Origin: Clostridiales bacterium UBA1742
GTDB taxonomy: Bacteria > Bacillota > Clostridia > TANB77 > CAG-508
DNA: 64,000 nt
Direction: 5' to 3'
NCBI GenBank assembly: GCA_002314935.1
Contig: DCHW01000064.1
Span: 1-64,000, forward strand
Position 1 is the stretch's first letter; every line of letters starts with the position of its first letter. A program made the translations under genes and the position numbers. Shown piece after piece: positions 56,983 through 64,000 of the stretch. Below the pieces are notes generated by a model that did not search any database, was not told the origin of the DNA, and saw nothing but the letters and a program-made list of their open reading frames with translations.

Positions 56983-57465
56983 ATGGAAAATATAAAAACA
57001 TTTGAAGTAGATGGAAACGAATTAATTGCTGATTTTGAAAGCAACAAGTATTTTATTATATTTAAAACTTATGAAGGACAAGAAGTTAAAAGTGAAATAC
57101 CAAGAGATATATTTAATACATATTTGGAATCAAAAAGTATCTTTAAGAAAAATCAAAATGAACAAGAAAGGCACTGGGAACAGATTGCTTTATCAGAAAA
57201 TGAAATTTATAAAAGAGCTTTTAAACATCCAGATAGTATTGAAACGATAATAATAAAAGAAGAAACGAATAAAGAATTACATGTTGCTATATCAAATTTA
57301 TCTATTATTCAAAATAAAAGAATAAAGAAATATTATTTTGAAAATAGAAATGAGATGGAAATAGCAGAGGAAGAAAAAACAACACAACAGGCTATAAATT
57401 GCAGTTTACAATTAGCTAGAGAAACAATCAAAGAAAAAATATTAAAAAAATTTAAAAAAATTTAA
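56983..57465 (+). CDS. Sigma-70-like/HTH regulator
   Basis: 160 aa. The C-terminal half (IYKRAFKHPDSIETIIIKEETNKELHVAISNLSIIQNKRIKKYYFENRNEMEIAEEE) resembles region 4 of small sigma-like factors common in Gram-positive conjugative elements. ATG at 56983 is 7 nt after GGAGG; upstream ATG 56959 precedes that SD. Its expression is probably set by the two attenuators; its targets could be the GGGCTGACA promoters. Confidence 0.65.
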   Translation: MENIKTFEVDGNELIADFESNKYFIIFKTYEGQEVKSEIPRDIFNTYLESKSIFKKNQNEQERHWEQIALSENEIYKRAFKHPDSIETIIIKEETNKELHVAISNLSIIQNKRIKKYYFENRNEMEIAEEEKTTQQAINCSLQLARETIKEKILKKFKKI

Positions 57466-57498
57466 AATTTTGACTTGTTATTTTTCAAAAAAGTGAGG

Positions 57499-57545
57499 AA
57501 GTAAGTGAGAGGGTAAAAAGTAAAAACTCTTTCACTTACTTTTTT
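57499..57545 (+). terminator. Terminator after the sigma-like gene
   Basis: A 16-bp stem with two G-T pairs (57499-57514 with 57526-57541) followed by T residues. Confidence 0.8.
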
Positions 57546-57649
57546 AAATTTGAAACTAATATAAGCACATTGAAAACTGAATAACATTCATTAAAAAACG
57601 TTCTATTATTGAGCCAGTTTAAATGGGGATGCAGAACCTCATACTAAAA

Positions 57650-57814
57650 TATAAGTTAGCGACTTATAAGGCGAAGATAATAATAGTTATAATGATACTC
57701 TTGTCTAGTCATAACTTGAGCGTGATAATGACCGTCGCACGTAATGAGGACAAGTCTGGTGTACCAGATAGGGCATATTTCCAGATATGCACCTGTGATG
57801 ATTTAGCTAATCAT
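57650..57814 (+). ncRNA. Candidate structured RNA
   Basis: Hairpins in series: TATAAGT/ACTTATA (57650-57668); CTTGTC/GACAAG (57700-57754) enclosing GTCAT/ATGAC and CGT/ACG; TCTGG/CCAGA (57755-57768); GCATAT/ATATGC (57773-57790); ATGATT/AATCAT (57798-57814). Higher GC than the flanks. A 68-codon frame crosses it but has no SD, so I call it RNA. No family recognised. Confidence 0.4.
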
Positions 57815-57856
57815 AATTTAATGAATTAAAACTAAAAAAAATTGGAGGAAATAAAC

Positions 57857-58072
57857 ATGATTAAGATCATAATTACGGTTGCAGTAATAATTTCTTTTAG
57901 TATAGCAATTTTAATGCTTCTAGTTATTATTGGAGCTGGTAAATGTAAATCAATACAAGAAAGAATTGATGAAGATATAGAACAACAAAGGATTGTAAGT
58001 AGTCCAGAATATAATGAGAGGAGAGGATTTTTATGGAGATTCCGAAACAAGTTACCAAAAATCAAGCTATAA
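57857..58072 (+). CDS. Small single-pass membrane protein
   Basis: 71 aa: TM at residues 3-25 (IIITVAVIISFSIAILMLLVII), then a charged cytoplasmic tail (CKSIQERIDEDIEQQRIV). TTGGAGG SD, ATG 57857. Overlaps the next ORF by 40 bp. No named family. Confidence 0.6.
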   Translation: MIKIIITVAVIISFSIAILMLLVIIGAGKCKSIQERIDEDIEQQRIVSSPEYNERRGFLWRFRNKLPKIKL

Positions 58073-58269
58073 ATTATGCTATTGTAGCATTTTGTGATTT
58101 ATTAAACACAGCAAATAAAGACAATTTTAATATAAATGAAATAGAAACATTTGTATTAGGCGCTATGGAGGCACATTCAAAATCTAATGTAAAGAATATA
58201 GCAAATATATTTAAGGAAAGTTACAAAGATAAAAAAATCGTAATAAGAGTGGAAGAAAGTAAAATATAA
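58033..58269 (+). CDS. Unknown small protein
   Basis: 78 aa, helical (EIPKQVTKNQAINYAIVAFCDLLNTANKDNFNINEIETFVLGAM). SD AGAGGAG within the previous gene. No family recognised; its place before the recombinases would suit an excision or regulatory factor. Confidence 0.55.
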   Translation: MEIPKQVTKNQAINYAIVAFCDLLNTANKDNFNINEIETFVLGAMEAHSKSNVKNIANIFKESYKDKKIVIRVEESKI

Positions 58270-58323
58270 ATTTTGAATAAATATAATTTTAAAACATAAT
58301 TATTTAATATGGAGGGCAAAAGT

Positions 58324-58476
58324 ATGGAGTCAAACATTGAAAATAAGGAAATTGTTGAGATTAATAATAAACAATACACAGTGATTTCAAAAAGATCAAA
58401 GGATGTATTTAGTAAAGATAGACTAATAAAACTAATTGCAAATTATGCTATGGCAGAATTGCAAAAAAAATCTTAA
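58324..58476 (+). CDS. 50-aa protein upstream of the recombinases
   Basis: MESNIENKEIVEINNKQYTV ... DRLIKLIANYAMAELQKKS. Good SD (TGGAGG). Small proteins of this kind often precede serine recombinases in Clostridia elements; a directionality or accessory role is inferred, not shown. Confidence 0.6.
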   Translation: MESNIENKEIVEINNKQYTVISKRSKDVFSKDRLIKLIANYAMAELQKKS

Positions 58477-58481
58477 TTGGG

Positions 58482-58510
58482 CTGACAAAGTTATAGTGGT
58501 ACGTTATAAT
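58482..58510 (+). promoter_or_regulatory. Promoter of the serine recombinase pair
   Basis: GGGCTGACA with CTGACA at 58482-58487, 17 nt ending ACGT, TATAAT at 58505-58510: the best copy of the element promoter type. The recombinase ATG is at 58565. Confidence 0.7.
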
Positions 58511-58564
58511 ATTTGTATCAGTATGTTTTTATAAAGTACATCTTATTGAGGGAGGCAATAAGAT

Positions 58565-60124
58565 ATGAAAACAAAGTATAATGTAGCTGGTTATTTAAGA
58601 CTATCACGAGAAGATGGAGATAAAGAAGAAAGTGATAGTATTGGTAGCCAAAGAAGTATTATTGAAGATAAAATAAAAAAATTAGGTAATGATTTTAAAC
58701 TTTATGATTTTTACATAGATGATGGATATACAGGACTTAATACTGATAGACCATCATTCCAAAGAATGTTAGATGACATACAAAGGAAAAAAGTAAATTG
58801 TATTATTACAAAAGATTTATCAAGACTTTCAAGAAATAATTTTGAGGCAAATTACTTAATTGAAATATACTTTTTAGAAAATAATATTAGATATATTTCA
58901 GTATTAGATAATGTAGATACTTATGTTAAAAACTCCAATAATGATATTATTCAATTTAAAACATTAATAAATGATTGGTATAGTAAAGATATATCAAGAA
59001 AAGTAAAAAGTGGTATGTGGGCAAGAAAAGAAAAAGGATTATATGTTGCTGCTAAAGCTCCTTATGGTTATATGAAAGATGAAAATAATAAAAATCAATT
59101 AATAGTAAATTCAGATGAATCTAAAGTTGTAAAAAGAATTTTTAAAATGTATAACGAAGGTATATCTATGGGAGAAATTGCAGAAATATTGCAAAAAGAA
59201 AAAATATATGTTCCAAGCTATAATGGTTTTGAAAAGAATAAAAATGGAATTTATGGCTGGCATTGTTCAACAATATCAAAGATATTAAAGAATGAAGTTT
59301 ATTTAGGTAATACAGTATATGGAAAAGTTATGAATTTAAGTTACAAGTCTAAAAAAGTAAAATTTGTACCTAGAGATGATTGGAAGGTTGCTAATAATAC
59401 ACATAAAGCAATTATTAGTCAAGAATTATTTGAGAATGTTCAAAAAAGAATAAAACTTAATCAAAAAGCAAAATCGCATGTTCATAAATGGGTATTAAAT
59501 GGATTAGTTCATTGCAAAGAATGTGGAGAACCAATGCAGTTGAAAGTAAAATACAGAAAAGATGGAAAGACAATAAGTTTTATGAGATTGTATTGTTCAA
59601 GTATTTTGCATAAAAAAGGTTTTTGTGTAAGAAATTATAAAGGAATAGAATTACAGTCAGTTACTCAAATTGTCATTAGTAATTTAAACAAAAAAGTATC
59701 TAATATTGTTAATGCACAAGATGTTGAAGAGCTAGTAGAAAAATATTATAAAAATCAAGATAATACTGAACAGGAAAAAGAATTAAATCAGGTTACCAAA
59801 CAGCTAGAAAAAGCAAATAATATGATAAATTCACTATATATTGATTATAAAGAAGGTCTATTACAAGAAATCGATTTTAAAACTATGTATGATCAAGAAA
59901 TTGAAAAAAGAGATATGTTAAAAAATAAAATTAAGAAGATTAATGAAAACATAAATAAAAGAAAAGAAATTTCAGATTTAGAGTTCAAAAGAGTTGTAAA
60001 AAAGGTTTCAAATGTTGGTAGTTGGTCAAAAGAACAGTTAGCTGATGTTATAGAAAATGTAGAAATAGATAATGATGATAATATATATATTAACTATAAA
60101 TATGATGTGTTGGTGATTGCATAA
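58565..60124 (+). CDS. Large serine recombinase 1
   Basis: 519 aa. Resolvase domain with catalytic Ser in SDSIGSQRS (near 24-27), DDGYTGLNTDRPSFQRML and ITKDLSRLSRN. Recombinase domain: APYGYMKDENNKNQLIV, KRIFKMYNEGISMGEIAEIL. Zinc ribbon CKECGEPM (near 318) with CSSILHKKGFC, and a C-terminal coiled-coil. It cuts and joins attP/attB. It abuts recombinase 2. Confidence 0.93.
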   Translation: MKTKYNVAGYLRLSREDGDKEESDSIGSQRSIIEDKIKKLGNDFKLYDFYIDDGYTGLNTDRPSFQRMLDDIQRKKVNCIITKDLSRLSRNNFEANYLIEIYFLENNIRYISVLDNVDTYVKNSNNDIIQFKTLINDWYSKDISRKVKSGMWARKEKGLYVAAKAPYGYMKDENNKNQLIVNSDESKVVKRIFKMYNEGISMGEIAEILQKEKIYVPSYNGFEKNKNGIYGWHCSTISKILKNEVYLGNTVYGKVMNLSYKSKKVKFVPRDDWKVANNTHKAIISQELFENVQKRIKLNQKAKSHVHKWVLNGLVHCKECGEPMQLKVKYRKDGKTISFMRLYCSSILHKKGFCVRNYKGIELQSVTQIVISNLNKKVSNIVNAQDVEELVEKYYKNQDNTEQEKELNQVTKQLEKANNMINSLYIDYKEGLLQEIDFKTMYDQEIEKRDMLKNKIKKINENINKRKEISDLEFKRVVKKVSNVGSWSKEQLADVIENVEIDNDDNIYINYKYDVLVIA

Positions 60125-61654
60125 ATGGGTAAAGTTTATAAAGCAGCAATATATTTGAGAATATCAAAAGAAGATAAAGATGAAAGAAATAGTATTGCTA
60201 GTCAAAAAGAAATTACTTTAAATTATGCTAAAAGACATAATTACGAAATAGTTGATGAATATGTAGATAATGGATATTCAGGAATATTATCATCACGTCC
60301 TGCATTAGACAAATTAATGATTGATATATTGAGAAAAAATATTAATATGGTAATTGTAAAAGATATGAGTAGATTGACTAGAGATAAGAATTTGACAGCA
60401 TATTTTACAGATATATTTTTTCCAGATAATGATGTAAGATTAATTTCAGTTACAGAATATGTTGATACAGGTGAGCGATATGAAATTGATGATGTTGTGG
60501 CATTAAGAGGTATAATCAATCAAAGTTATTTAGAAGATATTTCTAAAAAAATTAAAGCAGTAAAAACAGAATTTAAGAAACAGGGTAAATTTATTGAAAA
60601 TTCTGTTCCTTATGGTTATATAAAGGATAAAGAAGATAAACACAAATTAGTAATTGATGAGGAAGCAGCAAAAATAATAAAATATATTTATACATCTTAT
60701 TTAGAAGGTGTAAAGCCATATATAATTGCTGAAATTTTGAATAAGGAAAAGATAAAGACACCTTCACAATACCAGAATTTAAAACATCAAGCAAAATATT
60801 GGACAAACAAAATTATAAATAGAATATTATCAAATCCAATATATACAGGAAGATTACCTATTAATAGACTTCAAAATGATTTCAAATTAAAGAAAGTTAT
60901 TGTAACATCTAATAATAATTTAGAATATTGTGAAAATTCTCATGATGCAATTATTTGTATAGAGGATTATGAAATGGTGCAAGAAAAAAGATCAAGTAGA
61001 GTAAAAAAAGAACCAGAAACGTATTTGTACTTATTAAAAGGATTAGTTTATTGTGGCAATTGTGGATGTAGATTAACATATAAAAACGAAGCTCCAGTTA
61101 AAATTAATTCTAAAGGTGTTGTAACAGGAAAGAAAAATAAAAAAGGTAGATTTGTATGTGAAGAACATAATAGACATTTAGAAGTTTGTAATTCTAAAGA
61201 CATAAAAATAAGTGAACATGAGTTAAATGAAATTGTTTTAAAAACTTTATCGAAAAGGCTTATGGAATTAAAAATTGAAAGATACGGGTCTGCAATAGAA
61301 AAACAACAATTAGGAATTAATCCAGAAATGGCAGAAAAACAAAAACTAAAACAAGAAATTAATGTGCAGGAAAAAATATTTAAAACTTTATATCAAAAAA
61401 AGGTAGAAGGTCTTATATCTGCAGAAGAATTTAAAGTACAATATGCACAATATCAGTCAAGAATAAATGAATATAAAGAAAGATTAAGGGGTATAGAAGA
61501 AAAAATGTCTAGTCAAAATGTTGAAAGTGGCATGGATACTATAATTAAGCATTTTGTCGATTGTGAAGGATTTGATAATTCTATACTACAAAAACTTATA
61601 GAAAAAGTGAAAGTTGGAAAGAACAACAAAATTGAAATTTTAATGAAGGTGTAG
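60125..61654 (+). CDS. Large serine recombinase 2
   Basis: 509 aa. Catalytic Ser in ERNSIASQKE (near 22-27), DNGYSGILSSRPALDKLM, VKDMSRLTRDK, recombinase domain with VPYGYIKDKEDKHKLVI, zinc ribbon CGNCGCRLTY with CEEHNRHLEVC, coiled-coil end. It begins one base after the stop of recombinase 1 with no good SD, so the two are translationally coupled. Paired use, as with CcrA/CcrB of SCCmec, is possible. Confidence 0.93.
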   Translation: MGKVYKAAIYLRISKEDKDERNSIASQKEITLNYAKRHNYEIVDEYVDNGYSGILSSRPALDKLMIDILRKNINMVIVKDMSRLTRDKNLTAYFTDIFFPDNDVRLISVTEYVDTGERYEIDDVVALRGIINQSYLEDISKKIKAVKTEFKKQGKFIENSVPYGYIKDKEDKHKLVIDEEAAKIIKYIYTSYLEGVKPYIIAEILNKEKIKTPSQYQNLKHQAKYWTNKIINRILSNPIYTGRLPINRLQNDFKLKKVIVTSNNNLEYCENSHDAIICIEDYEMVQEKRSSRVKKEPETYLYLLKGLVYCGNCGCRLTYKNEAPVKINSKGVVTGKKNKKGRFVCEEHNRHLEVCNSKDIKISEHELNEIVLKTLSKRLMELKIERYGSAIEKQQLGINPEMAEKQKLKQEINVQEKIFKTLYQKKVEGLISAEEFKVQYAQYQSRINEYKERLRGIEEKMSSQNVESGMDTIIKHFVDCEGFDNSILQKLIEKVKVGKNNKIEILMKV

Positions 61655-61683
61655 CCATTTGCACCTAATTTTTTGAAAGCAAA

Positions 61684-61711
61684 AAGGTTGCACTTTAATA
61701 CCTTTATGAGA
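61684..61711 (+). other. attR: right element/cotJC junction
   Basis: Element arm 61684-61708 with GTTGCACT (61688-61695) and CCTTT (61701-61705), core AGA 61709-61711, then cotJC. The uninterrupted attB would read GCAGC-AGA-ACAAAAAGC, coding AAEQKA. Confidence 0.8.
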
Positions 61712-61895
61712 ACAAAAAGCAAGGGCAACATATGAGAAAATTATAGATTTATGTAAAGATGATCCAGATGTTTTGGATCCACTAAGATTTTTAAGAGAAA
61801 GAGAAGTAGTTCATTTTCAAAGATTTGGTGAGGCTTTAAGAGGTGTGCAGGACAAATTAGCAGAAAAAAGATTTTATATAAATAATTGTAATTAA
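61710..61895 (+). pseudogene. cotJC: cotJC 3' part, separated by the element
   Basis: 61 codons: EQKARATYEKIIDLCKDDPD ... LRFLREREVVHFQRFGEALR and a short tail, the C-terminal half of CotJC, including the metal-ligand helix (REREVVHFQRF). No start codon or SD of its own. Continues exactly from codon 135 at 15540. The frame is undamaged, so excision would restore the gene. Confidence 0.93.
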
Positions 61896-61900
61896 TTAAA

Positions 61901-61925
61901 AGGGTACTTCGTAGTGAAGTACCCT
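61901..61925. terminator. Hairpin between cotJC and the S1 protein gene
   Basis: AGGGTACTTC (61901-61910) pairs with GAAGTACCCT (61916-61925). It works best for the minus-strand gene, whose transcript gains a short T run. Confidence 0.65.
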
Positions 61926-61932
61926 AAAACGT

Positions 61933-62736
61933 TTAGGAGAACGATAAAAAGTTTAACTTTAATCGATCACCGGTTTTGCTGTAACCACGAACAATAGCAA
62001 TTACTTTTTGTCCATAGTATACAGTTGTGTCTTGAGGAATGTTTATAATCCCTACTGTAGAAGGATTAATTGTGCAGAAGTACCCGTCATTTGTTTGAGG
62101 TACTGGTAATAGTATAGTGCATTCGACAAAATCTTTGGGATGTAGAGAGAATGTTTGATTTATAAAGAGACTTTTGTAGTTTAATAAATAGCTTTGCTTT
62201 TCATAATCAATTTCCTTAATTACAACATCTAATACATCTTTGGGATTATTACCTAGATCAGTAATTGATTTAAGCCTTGCATTGGTATAGTCCTTGACAT
62301 GAAGTATTCCGCGAATTCCAGCTCCAATATCACAAAAAAATGCGGTTGGCATATAATTTTTTATATATGCTTTAATTGGACCAGAAATGTGTTGCAAATT
62401 TTCAAATGCTCTTTGCATGTTTAACTTTCTAGACAAAATTGGAGTTTTATCTAAAAAGCCAATTACTTTTACAGATACTTTTTTGCCGATTAACGAGTAC
62501 AATTCACTTGAAGGAACACCGTTATCTTTAAACAACGGGTATATGGAAATTTCTTCTTCTGGAATATATCCGTATATGTCCTTTGTAAATTTTACTAGTA
62601 AATGCCGTGCACTACTGTCCCAAGATTGAACTGTACCTATAACAGTTGTTTGGGTAAGTATTGCATTTTCAAGCTTATGAATTGACATTTCTGTGTCAAT
62701 ACTACATAATGCTTCGGGTATAAATGCCTTTTTCAT
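61933..62736 (-). CDS. S1 RNA-binding domain protein
   Basis: About 267 aa with two or three S1-like OB-fold units: ILTQTTVIGTVQSWDSSARHLLVKF (about 20-70), GPIKAYIKNYMPTAFFCDIGAGIRGILHVKDY (about 115-150), and CTINPSTVGIINIP near the end. Probably binds RNA or ribosomes; precise role unknown. The start is uncertain: ATG 62736 has its SD 14 nt away; GTG 62751 is directly against AAAGGA. It holds the other unshifted in-frame CGG (SSARHLL). Confidence 0.75.
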   Translation of the reverse strand: MKKAFIPEALCSIDTEMSIHKLENAILTQTTVIGTVQSWDSSARHLLVKFTKDIYGYIPEEEISIYPLFKDNGVPSSELYSLIGKKVSVKVIGFLDKTPILSRKLNMQRAFENLQHISGPIKAYIKNYMPTAFFCDIGAGIRGILHVKDYTNARLKSITDLGNNPKDVLDVVIKEIDYEKQSYLLNYKSLFINQTFSLHPKDFVECTILLPVPQTNDGYFCTINPSTVGIINIPQDTTVYYGQKVIAIVRGYSKTGDRLKLNFLSFS

Positions 62737-62905
62737 AAATTTTTTACACACTCCTTTTAATTAATAAGGTAACATAAAGTCGCCTACTATAGTATACAAT
62801 AAAATTAATAAAAAATCAAACAATGTAAAATAAAAAAATATTTATTATTATTATATTTTGTGATATTATAATAAATATATAAATTTTTAAATATTGAGGT
62901 ATTTA

Positions 62906-64000
62906 ATGGAAGGAACAGTTAATAAAAAAGTTAAACAATATATGATAGATACTGTTTTGAATTTAATAAATCAAAATAGAATTTTTAAAAAAGTATATGG
63001 AATAGATTTTATAAAAAAAAGAATAGAAGAAAATTTAAATGAGGTAATTACAGATATTCCACCGGAAATTAATGGAATAGGTGGACGTTATATAAATTCT
63101 AATAAAAATATTATGATTTTTTTATCTGGCAAAGACAATTGTGAATTAACCATTAATGATATAAAAAGAAAACATGCAATTCCTTTATTAGTACATGAAT
63201 TAATTCATGCAATTATGAGAAAAAATGATGAAGAATGTAAAGAATTATCTGATGAAATATATAAGTATTATAAAAAAAGAACTGAAGTTGAATTATCAAC
63301 TGGTGTTGTTATTATATATGATGATGGAGCAATTGGAATTGGTTTAAATGAAGGATTAACAAATTGGCTTTGTGGATTGTTAGGAAAAAATGATAAAAAT
63401 TCATATAAAAATTTAACTAATATAGTGTATCAAGTAGAAAATGCAATTGGAAAAAATAAAATGATGAAGTTTTCGAAAGGGCGGAATTGGAAATGCGTGC
63501 AAGCAATTAAATTTATCATGTAAAGAATATAAGTTGTTTTTAAAAATGACAGATAAATTATATTATTTAGAAAGAAAAAATTTGGTAGTTAGAGATACAA
63601 TATATAATTTAAAAAAAGGAACTGGCAATGATAATATTTTAAATGATGAAAAATATATAATGTTTTTAAATAATAACTGTTTAGAAGATTCAAAAGAAAA
63701 TAGAATAAAATATTTTGAAGATAAAAATAAGAAATTGGATGAAAAAATAAATAATTGTGTTTGTGATATAGAAAATTTTATTTTTATTAAATATTATAAA
63801 GAAAAATTTAAAAATATTGATAAATCACATATAAAATTAAAACAATTTTATAAATATAATAAATTTTTAGTTGGAAATCATTTGAAAAATATTAATGTAG
63901 TGGGAGATACTAATGATGATATTAGACAATTTATAAAAAGTAGTGAATTTCAATTTGTAAATTCAGAATATGTTGAAAAATTTTATAGTATATATGATAT
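62906..64000 (+). CDS. Putative HExxH metalloprotein, frame-broken at CGG and cut by the window end
   Basis: Residues 1-192 lead into the break: PLLVHELIHAIM (near 90-100) is a zinc-protease-like HExxH site, followed by GLNEGLTNWLCGLLGKND. At C63482 the zero-frame codon is CGG (KG-CGG-AAT); skipping the C gives KGGIGNACKQLNL and an open frame to the window end, another 170 codons. Without the shift it stops after 13 codons. Start ATG 62906 behind GAGGT. No family recognised beyond the motif. Confidence 0.6.

Larger units (their letters stand above)
15543..61711 (+). mobile_element. 46.2-kb integrative conjugative element inserted in cotJC
   Basis: The boundaries are set by the split cotJC frame. 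Contents match an ICE: relaxase and MobC, VirD4 coupling ATPase, VirB4 ATPase, VirB6/PrgI/VirB2-like membrane proteins, NlpC/P60 hydrolase, ArdA, a surface-adhesin/sortase block, and two large serine recombinases at the right end. The cargo is a diversity-generating retroelement with an ATPase/VWA-like module and two DNA methylases. Nearly all genes point right; only two repressors are reversed. The tiny 2-3 bp core fits serine recombination, which makes no long duplication. Circularising would join 61708 to 15543 across AGA. Confidence 0.92.

Noticed and set aside
57623..57829. A 68-codon frame
   Set aside because: It has no SD, an odd composition and lies across several hairpins; I call the region RNA.
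1..64000. CRISPR arrays, rRNA and tRNA genes
   Set aside because: I looked for spaced direct repeats and tRNA-like cloverleafs and found none I can support.

Overview
This 64 kb window comes from an AT-rich, spore-forming low-GC Firmicute, most likely class Clostridia. The evidence is a cotJABC spore-coat operon, A/T-ending codon use throughout, strong AGGAGG ribosome sites and sigma-A-type promoters. I cannot name the species.

Host region, left (1-15542): a uracil permease behind a leader terminator; a DUF378 membrane protein; rlmD; an islet with an intact and a broken rhuM-like gene and an alpha/beta hydrolase, flanked by an 18-bp core repeat; an MBL/beta-CASP hydrolase; galK with a type II pantothenate kinase; an alpha-glucan phosphorylase; pyruvate kinase; then cotJA, cotJB and the first 135 codons of cotJC.

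Integrative conjugative element (about 15543-61711, 46.2 kb): it sits inside cotJC. The rest of cotJC resumes in frame at 61710, and joining the two ends over the shared AGA gives a 196-aa protein. From left to right the element carries: end sites for the recombinase; an HTH protein; a class B sortase with two membrane proteins and a 1584-aa thioester/Cna-B adhesin; a type IV secretion block (VirD4, VirB2-, VirB6-, PrgI- and VirB4-like proteins, NlpC/P60 hydrolase), with a 2.45-kb group II intron inside virB4; anti-restriction and DNA-modification genes (MT-A70 methylase, RadC-like protein, ArdA, DUF2958, DUF1281); a structured RNA; mobC and relaxase; a cytosine methylase; two XRE repressors and a receiver-only response regulator; a diversity-generating retroelement (Avd, TR, RT, VR) whose target reads through into a MoxR-type ATPase, followed by a HExxH/VWA-like protein; an attenuator leader with two short ORFs before a sigma-like regulator; and two tandem large serine recombinases.

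Host region, right (61712-64000): end of cotJC, an S1-domain protein on the minus strand, and a HExxH protein that runs off the window.

Two features cut across the map. First, eight +1 frame breaks (two each in pyk and virD4, one each in virB4, the hydrolase, the DGR target/ATPase and the last gene) all fall on an in-frame CGG codon, and skipping its C always restores frame at a GGA or GGT glycine codon. I found only two other in-frame CGG codons by eye. Second, six element genes have a strong SD positioned over ATA or ATT rather than ATG, GTG or TTG.
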